A stretch of DNA of 64,000 bases, from positions 3,430,537 to 3,494,536 of the forward strand of contig NZ_PGFF01000001.1 of assembly GCF_002797715.1 (NCBI RefSeq), given 5' to 3'. The stretch comes from Diaminobutyricimonas aerilata. Lineage in GTDB: Bacteria; Actinomycetota; Actinomycetes; Actinomycetales; Microbacteriaceae. The translations under genes were made by a program, and so were the position numbers. Below are positions 58,001-64,000 of the stretch, piece after piece (the first letter of the stretch is position 1; every line of letters starts with the position of its first letter). Below the pieces are notes generated by a model. It saw nothing but the letters and a program-made list of their open reading frames with translations. It was not told the origin of the DNA and searched no databases.

Positions 58001-58710
58001 CAACGCCCCCCGTCACGGGCGGGCCGGACGTCGGCGTACGGGTCGGAGGACTGGGCGAGCACTCGGAACACGATACGGGTGCGGCCGATGTCGATGACCG
58101 AATCCGGCGGGAGTGGCGCCTTCGTGACGGGTGCTCCGTTGAGCTTCGAGCCGTTCGTGGAGCCCAGGTCGTTGACCTGCGCCCGCTCGCCGTCCCAGAT
58201 GATCTCGACGTGTTTGCGGGAGATGCCGGTGTCGTCGACGGTGATGTCGGCCTCGGATCCGCGGCCGATGACCGTGCGGGACCGGGTGATCGGGTGACGC
58301 TTGCCGGCGATGTCGAGCACGGGGGTCCAGGCGACCGAGCCCTTCACGTTCTCGGAGCTGACCTCGATCATCCCCTGGCTCAGGTGCGGGTGTTCGACCA
58401 GCTGGATCGAGATGCCGCCCGCGAACGAGTAGTGCTGGGCGGTCGCGTGGCGCTGCACGAGCTGCACGAGCTCGTCGTTGAGCGAGGGTCCGAGCTGCGA
58501 CATCCGCTGGTAGTCGACGCTGCTGAGACCCACGGTGAAGCGGTTGGGCACGAGGATGCGGTCGCGCGAGACGACGGCGGCCTTCGTGTCGAGCTCGCGC
58601 CGCAGGGCGCTCGTGATCTCGAGAGGCTGGAGACCACTCTTGAAGGTCTTGGCGAACGCGCCGTTGACGGCACGTTCGAGACCCCGCTCGAAGTTGTCGA
58701 GAAGCCCCAA
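58000..58710 (-). CDS. fhaA: FHA domain protein FhaA
   Basis: A 236-residue protein. The N-terminal DUF3662 domain (about 1-120) starts GLLDNFERGLERAVNGAF, followed by a C-terminal FHA domain (TVIGRGSEADITVDDTGISRKHVEI, DLGSTNGSKLNG). It lacks the long disordered linker of mycobacterial FhaA. The start is TTG (58708-58710), preceded by GGGAGA; no ATG/GTG gives the conserved N-terminus. First gene of the eight-gene cluster. Confidence 0.94.
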   Translation of the reverse strand: MGLLDNFERGLERAVNGAFAKTFKSGLQPLEITSALRRELDTKAAVVSRDRILVPNRFTVGLSSVDYQRMSQLGPSLNDELVQLVQRHATAQHYSFAGGISIQLVEHPHLSQGMIEVSSENVKGSVAWTPVLDIAGKRHPITRSRTVIGRGSEADITVDDTGISRKHVEIIWDGERAQVNDLGSTNGSKLNGAPVTKAPLPPDSVIDIGRTRIVFRVLAQSSDPYADVRPARDGGR

Positions 58711-58834
58711 GGTTTCTCCCTCTCAGCCTGCTGAACTTCCGACATGTTAGCCGTGCGGCGTGCTGCCCCCCTGTTAAGCGGGATGAGCAGGGGTGCGGCG
58801 CTCGCCGCGGCGGGACGGCGCAGACCATCCACCG

Positions 58835-58864
58835 TTGACGAGTGCGGCGTCACGCGCCTAGGCT
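58835..58864 (+). promoter_or_regulatory. Sigma-70 promoter of the oxidoreductase-LacI operon
   Basis: TTGACG (58835-58840) and TAGGCT (58859-58864) are separated by 18 nt. Transcription should begin near 58871, immediately before the palindromic operator. Confidence 0.75.
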
Positions 58865-58871
58865 CGGACGC

Positions 58872-58891
58872 GGCCGTGAACGTTCACGGCC
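58872..58891. promoter_or_regulatory. Perfect 20-bp palindrome, LacI-family operator
   Basis: GGCCGTGAACGTTCACGGCC is symmetrical with a central CG, the geometry of LacI/GalR operators. It begins at the predicted transcription start and lies 31 nt before the ATG of the fused oxidoreductase, whose downstream partner is a LacI-family gene. Confidence 0.8.
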
Positions 58892-58922
58892 CACACGCTT
58901 CCGAGCCGAAGGAGTCCTCCGG

Positions 58923-60923
58923 ATGACCGACGACAACGCCACCCCCGCCGCCTCGATGGGCTGGGCCGTTCTGGGCCCGGGCGGCATCGCCCGGCGCTTC
59001 GCCTCCCAGCTGCCCGCATCCGGCGGCCGCCTCGTGGCGGTCGGATCGAGCGACCGGGCGCGTGCCGCGGCGTTCGCGCAGGAGTTCGGCGCGGACGACG
59101 CCACCGTGGGCGACTACGCCGCCGCGCTCGCCGATCCCGCCGTCGAGGCGGTGTACGTCGCGACGGTGCACACGGGACACGCGCGACTGGTGCTGCAGGC
59201 GATCGAGGCGGGTAAGCACGTGCTGTGCGAGAAGCCGCTCGCGCCGAACGCGGGCACCGTGATGGCCATGGTCGACGCGGCCCGATCGGCCGGCGTCACG
59301 CTCGTCGAGGCGTACATGTACCGCTTCCACCCGCAGACCCGCCGCGTACTCGAGCTCGTGCGCGAGGGCGCGATCGGCGACCTGGTGCACATCGACGCCT
59401 CGTTCTCGTTCCACGCGCAGGGCGCGGAGGGACGGCTCTTCGATCCGGCGACGGCGGGTGGCGGCATCCTCGACGTCGGCGGCTACCCGATGTCGTTCGC
59501 GCGGGCCGTCGCGGGCGCGGCGGTCGGCAAGGGGTTCGTCGAGCCGACGGGCCTCACCGCCCGCGGCGCCCTCGCGAACGGCATCGACGAGTGGTCCGTG
59601 GCATCCGTCACCTTCGCCGGCGGGGTCACCGCGTCGCTGCGCACCGGTGTGCGGCTCGACGACCCGGCGACGGCGACCGTGTACGGCACGCGCGGCACCA
59701 TCCGCCTCGACGACCCGTGGACGATCGCCGAGCGGTCGGAGCTGATCCTCTCGGTCGTCGGCGAGAGCCCGCAGACGATCACGTTCGGCGACGCGAAGCC
59801 GTATGCGCTCGAGGCGGCGGGTCTCGTCGACGCCGCCCGCGCCGGCACCGAACCGGTCGAGATGACCACCGACGACTCGCTCGGCAACGCCGTCGCGCTC
59901 GACCGGTGGCGCGCCGAGCTCGGACTCCGCTACCCCTTCGAGACCGAGGATGCCGACATCCCGACGGTGTCCGGGGCGCCGTTGCGCGTCGCCGCGGACG
60001 CGCCCATGCCGTACGGGCAGCTGCCCGGGCTCGACAAGAAGGTGTCGCGGCTCATCATGGGCGTCGACAACCAGCCGGATCTCGCGCATGCGTCGGCGTT
60101 GTTCGACGCGTTCTTCGAAGCGGGCGGCAACACGTTCGACACCGCCTACATCTACGGGGACGGCGAGCTGGAGGGCCGCCTGGGCACGTGGATCCAGAAC
60201 CGCGGCGTGCGCGACGACGTCGTGGTGATCACGAAGGGCGCCCACACGCCGCACTGCGATCCGGAATCCCTCACCCGTCAGCTGCTGGAATCCCTCGAGC
60301 GGCAGGGCACCGATCACGCCGACATCTATCTGATGCACCGCGACAATCCCGAGGTGCCGGTCGGCGAGTTCGTCGACGTGCTCGACGAGCACGCCCGCGC
60401 CGGGCGCATCACGGTCTTCGGCGTCTCGAACTGGACGCCGGAACGGTTCGATGCGGCGAACGAGTACGCCGCCGCCAACGGGCGGCAGTCGTTCGCGGCG
60501 TTGAGCAACCACTTCGGTCTCGCCGAGGCGTACGACGTGCCGTGGGCCGGTTGCGAGCACGTGACCGACCGCGAGTCGAAGCGCTGGCTCGAGGAGCGCG
60601 ACGTGCCGCTGCTGCCGTGGAGCTCGCAGGCGCGCGGGTTCTTCACCGGGCGGGCGCGACCGGATGACCGCAGCGACGCCGAACTCGTGCGCTGCTACTA
60701 CAGCGACGAGAACTTCGAGCGCCTGCGTCGCGCGGAGACCGTCGGCGCGGAGTTCGGGGTGGCGCCGACGGCGGTCGCGCTCGCGTACGTGCTGCACCAG
60801 CCGTTCCCCACGTTCCCGCTCTTCGGTCCGCGCTCGATCGCCGAGATGCGTTCCTCCATGGCGGGCCTCGGCGTCGAGCTGACGCCGCAGCAGGTGGCCT
60901 GGCTCGACCTGCGCACCGAGTGA
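58923..60923 (+). CDS. Gfo/Idh/MocA oxidoreductase fused to an aldo/keto reductase
   Basis: A 666-residue two-enzyme fusion. Residues about 10-335 are a Gfo/Idh/MocA dehydrogenase (Rossmann GPGGIA at 18-23, CEKP at 102-105, VEAYMYRFHP, GGGILDVGGYP). Residues about 368-660 form an aldo/keto reductase barrel with the tetrad Asp406, Tyr411, Lys438 and His472 (FDTAYIYG, ITKGAH, LMHRDNP). A combined oxidation-reduction (epimerisation-like) pathway on a sugar or inositol is possible. A GAAGGAG site precedes the ATG. It overlaps the LacI gene start (GTGA). Confidence 0.88.
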   Translation: MTDDNATPAASMGWAVLGPGGIARRFASQLPASGGRLVAVGSSDRARAAAFAQEFGADDATVGDYAAALADPAVEAVYVATVHTGHARLVLQAIEAGKHVLCEKPLAPNAGTVMAMVDAARSAGVTLVEAYMYRFHPQTRRVLELVREGAIGDLVHIDASFSFHAQGAEGRLFDPATAGGGILDVGGYPMSFARAVAGAAVGKGFVEPTGLTARGALANGIDEWSVASVTFAGGVTASLRTGVRLDDPATATVYGTRGTIRLDDPWTIAERSELILSVVGESPQTITFGDAKPYALEAAGLVDAARAGTEPVEMTTDDSLGNAVALDRWRAELGLRYPFETEDADIPTVSGAPLRVAADAPMPYGQLPGLDKKVSRLIMGVDNQPDLAHASALFDAFFEAGGNTFDTAYIYGDGELEGRLGTWIQNRGVRDDVVVITKGAHTPHCDPESLTRQLLESLERQGTDHADIYLMHRDNPEVPVGEFVDVLDEHARAGRITVFGVSNWTPERFDAANEYAAANGRQSFAALSNHFGLAEAYDVPWAGCEHVTDRESKRWLEERDVPLLPWSSQARGFFTGRARPDDRSDAELVRCYYSDENFERLRRAETVGAEFGVAPTAVALAYVLHQPFPTFPLFGPRSIAEMRSSMAGLGVELTPQQVAWLDLRTE

Positions 60924-61903
60924 GCCGCCGCGAGGACGCACCGGCGACCATCCTCGACGTCGCGGCGGCGGCGGGGGTGTCGCGGCAGACGGTGACGCGC
61001 GCGATGAACGACATGCCCGGCATCAGCGCGCAGACGCGGCAGCGGGTGCTCGACGCGGCACGCGACCTGCGGTACCGCCCGTCCCGATTCGGGCGCGGGC
61101 TCGTGAAGAGCGACCACCGGATGCTCGGACTGGTGATCGACGATCTCACCAACCCGTACTACCCGGAGCTCGCGTCGGCCGTCGTCGGCAATGCGGCGCG
61201 GCACGGATGGAACGTGTTGCTCGTCGACACCGTGCACGCGACCGACACGTCCGCCCTGCTGGTCGAACTGCGGGGGCAAGTGGACGCCGTGCTCGGCTAC
61301 CTCAGCCAGGTGGGTCCGGATGAGGAGCAGCTGCTCGACGGCATGCCCGTCGTCGAGATCGACCCTCACGTGGTGCGCGCGGGATGGGCATCCGTCTCCC
61401 TCGATCCGGCGCCCGCCGCGCGCGAGCTCGCCGCCCACCTCGCGGCGGCCGGTGTGCGCCGGGCGGTCGTGGTCGATGTGGCGGATCGCCCGGAACCCGG
61501 TCGACGGGCCGGGATGCTGCTGTCGGCGCTCGCCGAGGTCGGCGTCGACGCCGGGCTCGTTCAGGCGCCGCTCGCGACCGCGGAGGCCGGGCTGGAAACG
61601 GTGGGCGCCGTGCTCGCCGCGGAGCCGACCCCGGACGCGATCATCGCCTTCAACGACCTCGTCGCGCTCGGCGCGCTCATGGCCTGCCGGCGGGCGGGCG
61701 TCGACGTGCCGGGGCAGGTGAGGGTCGTCGGCATCGACGGACTCAGTGCCGGCAACTGGGTCGCACCGCGGCTCACGACCCTCGCCGTGGACATGGCCGA
61801 GGTCGCCGCCCAGGCGGTCGAGCTCGCTCTCGGGCTGGTCGGGGGAGACCCGGTCGAGCACCGCACCGTCGAGCACCGACTCGTGCTGCGGGAGTCGGCC
61901 TGA
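60920..61903 (+). CDS. LacI family transcriptional regulator
   Basis: A 327-residue LacI/GalR repressor. The N-terminal HTH (ILDVAAAAGVSRQTVTRAMN, residues 11-30) is followed by the hinge-helix region and a periplasmic-binding-protein-like effector domain (LGLVIDDLTNPYYPELASAV, IIAFNDLVALGAL, VRVVGIDGL). The GTG start overlaps the fusion gene's stop. It probably binds the palindrome at 58872-58891 and controls its own operon. The effector is likely a sugar but is not identified. Confidence 0.92.
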   Translation: MSRREDAPATILDVAAAAGVSRQTVTRAMNDMPGISAQTRQRVLDAARDLRYRPSRFGRGLVKSDHRMLGLVIDDLTNPYYPELASAVVGNAARHGWNVLLVDTVHATDTSALLVELRGQVDAVLGYLSQVGPDEEQLLDGMPVVEIDPHVVRAGWASVSLDPAPAARELAAHLAAAGVRRAVVVDVADRPEPGRRAGMLLSALAEVGVDAGLVQAPLATAEAGLETVGAVLAAEPTPDAIIAFNDLVALGALMACRRAGVDVPGQVRVVGIDGLSAGNWVAPRLTTLAVDMAEVAAQAVELALGLVGGDPVEHRTVEHRLVLRESA

Positions 61904-61917
61904 CCGCGCCGCTGTGG

Positions 61918-61923
61918 TAGTCT
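61918..61923 (+). promoter_or_regulatory. Possible -10 of tRNA-Leu
   Basis: TAGTCT, 32 nt before the mature tRNA 5' end; no clear -35. Confidence 0.3.
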
Positions 61924-61955
61924 CGCTGGACTGGTCGCGCACTGCGCGGCCACAC

Positions 61956-62039
61956 GCGCGAGTGGCGGAATTGGCAGACGCGCTGGCTTCAGGTGCCAGT
62001 GCCCGCAAGGGCGTGGGGGTTCAAGTCCCCCCTCGCGCA
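61956..62039 (+). tRNA. tRNA-Leu (CAG)
   Basis: An 84-nt class II tRNA: acceptor GCGCGAG/CTCGCGC, anticodon stem CTGGC/GCCAG with loop TTCAGGT (anticodon CAG), long variable arm, T-loop GTTCAAG. CCA is not encoded. Confidence 0.93.
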
Positions 62040-62148
62040 CACACAGGGGTTCGTCGGTGGACGGGCCCCTTTTCGCGTTCCCGGGAGCACGCCGAAGGGC
62101 CGGCCCGCGGTGCAGCTCGCGCCGACGGGAACCACTCGACGAGTGGGC

Positions 62149-62613
62149 TCAACCGGGTGGCTGGGCCGCGCGTCGTGAAACGCGGTCCGTCGCGCCGGCG
62201 AGGCTCAGCACTTCGAGCAGCACGCGACGTGTCGCCGCCAGTTCTGAGGGGGTCACCCGATCCGCGAGTGCGGCGTCGATGTCGGCCCGTACCGAGCGGG
62301 CGGCATCCACGAGTTCGTTCCCCCGGTAGGTGAGCCGCACGCGCCGCACCCGATTGTCGGCGGAGTCCGGCACGCGCTCGACGTACCCGAGGCGTTCCAG
62401 TTCGGACACGTGCTTGGATGCGCCCTGCTGGGTCATGCCGAGCGTCGAGGCGAGCTCGCCGATGGTCGGCTGCTCCACCAGGAGGCGCTGGATGATGTAT
62501 CCGTGGGACCGACGGGCGTCGTGACCTCGATCGCGGAGTCGGGTCATGACGAGCGACGCAGACGCGTCACCGGCGAGGCCGACGAGAGTCGCGAAGTCGA
62601 GCTGGATGTCCAT
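62149..62613 (-). CDS. MarR family transcriptional regulator
   Basis: A 154-residue winged-helix regulator: a dimerisation helix at the N-terminus, HTH QPTIGELASTLGMTQQGASKHVSELERLG and wing GYVERVPDSADNRVRRVRLT. ATG 62611-62613 begins 4 nt after the atpD stop codon, with TGAGGG as ribosome site, so it appears to be cotranscribed with atpD. The normal neighbour there would be atpC. Target genes and ligand unknown. Confidence 0.9.
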   Translation of the reverse strand: MDIQLDFATLVGLAGDASASLVMTRLRDRGHDARRSHGYIIQRLLVEQPTIGELASTLGMTQQGASKHVSELERLGYVERVPDSADNRVRRVRLTYRGNELVDAARSVRADIDAALADRVTPSELAATRRVLLEVLSLAGATDRVSRRAAQPPG

Positions 62614-62617
62614 GCCC

Positions 62618-64000
<1,383 letters not shown>

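Overview
The window is GC-rich actinobacterial chromosome spanning the replication origin. Gene content and order (rpmH-dnaA-oriC-dnaN-gnd-recF-DUF721-gyrB-gyrA-DUF3566; crgA/sortase/pabA-pknB-pknA-pbpA-rodA-pstP-fhaB-fhaA; cca-DUF6049-murJ-trxB-trxA) fit Actinomycetota, and protein style suggests Microbacteriaceae. That family assignment is an inference from recalled gene order, not from a search. No prophage, IS element, CRISPR array or rRNA operon is visible.

Layout. 1-4.4 kb: a hisC/pat-type aminotransferase fragment, a 4-TM holin-like protein, a WXG100-like protein coupled to an alpha/beta hydrolase, a low-molecular-weight tyrosine phosphatase and purB. 4.7-5.6 kb: two small membrane proteins. 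5.7-10.0 kb: a GntR regulator, ADP-ribosylglycohydrolase, NCS1 permease and PfkB kinase, arranged like a nucleoside-salvage operon (compare E. coli yegTUVW). 10.1-12.7 kb: an epoxide-hydrolase-like protein and a beta-propeller lipoprotein. 12.8-16.3 kb: dnaB, then rplI-rpsR-ssb-rpsF. 16.6-23.3 kb: cca, DUF6049, murJ, trxB and trxA. 23.4-26.7 kb: an aminotransferase, a D-Ala-D-Ala ligase-like ATP-grasp protein and a NYN-LOTUS protein. 26.8-31.6 kb: parB, parA, rsmG, jag, yidC, yidD, rnpA and rpmH on the minus strand, with three parS sites. 31.7-43.7 kb: dnaA, oriC, two uncharacterised exported-protein genes lying between 32-bp direct repeats, then dnaN, gnd, recF, DUF721, gyrB, gyrA and DUF3566. 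43.7-46.8 kb: tRNA-Ile, tRNA-Ala, an LLM-family flavin monooxygenase, an unknown membrane-anchored protein and a cyclophilin. 46.8-58.7 kb: a rhomboid protease, crgA, a class E sortase, a 51-residue membrane protein, pabA/trpG, and the Ser/Thr kinase-cell-wall cluster. 58.9-64 kb: a Gfo/Idh-aldo/keto reductase fusion with its own LacI regulator and a perfect operator palindrome, tRNA-Leu, a MarR regulator, and atpD running off the right edge.

How it works together. The core is the replication/segregation hub: DnaA and oriC, ParAB-parS, DnaB with a DciA-like (DUF721) protein, DnaN, RecF and gyrase. Next to it are membrane-biogenesis genes (YidC/YidD/Jag) and the division/elongation control unit (CrgA, PknA/PknB, PstP, FHA proteins, PBP, RodA). 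Accessory operons (nucleoside salvage, sugar-type oxidoreductase) each carry a local regulator. Several genes have a -10-like hexamer 7-9 nt before the start codon, implying leaderless mRNAs.

The least explained piece is the exported-protein pair between dnaA and dnaN.
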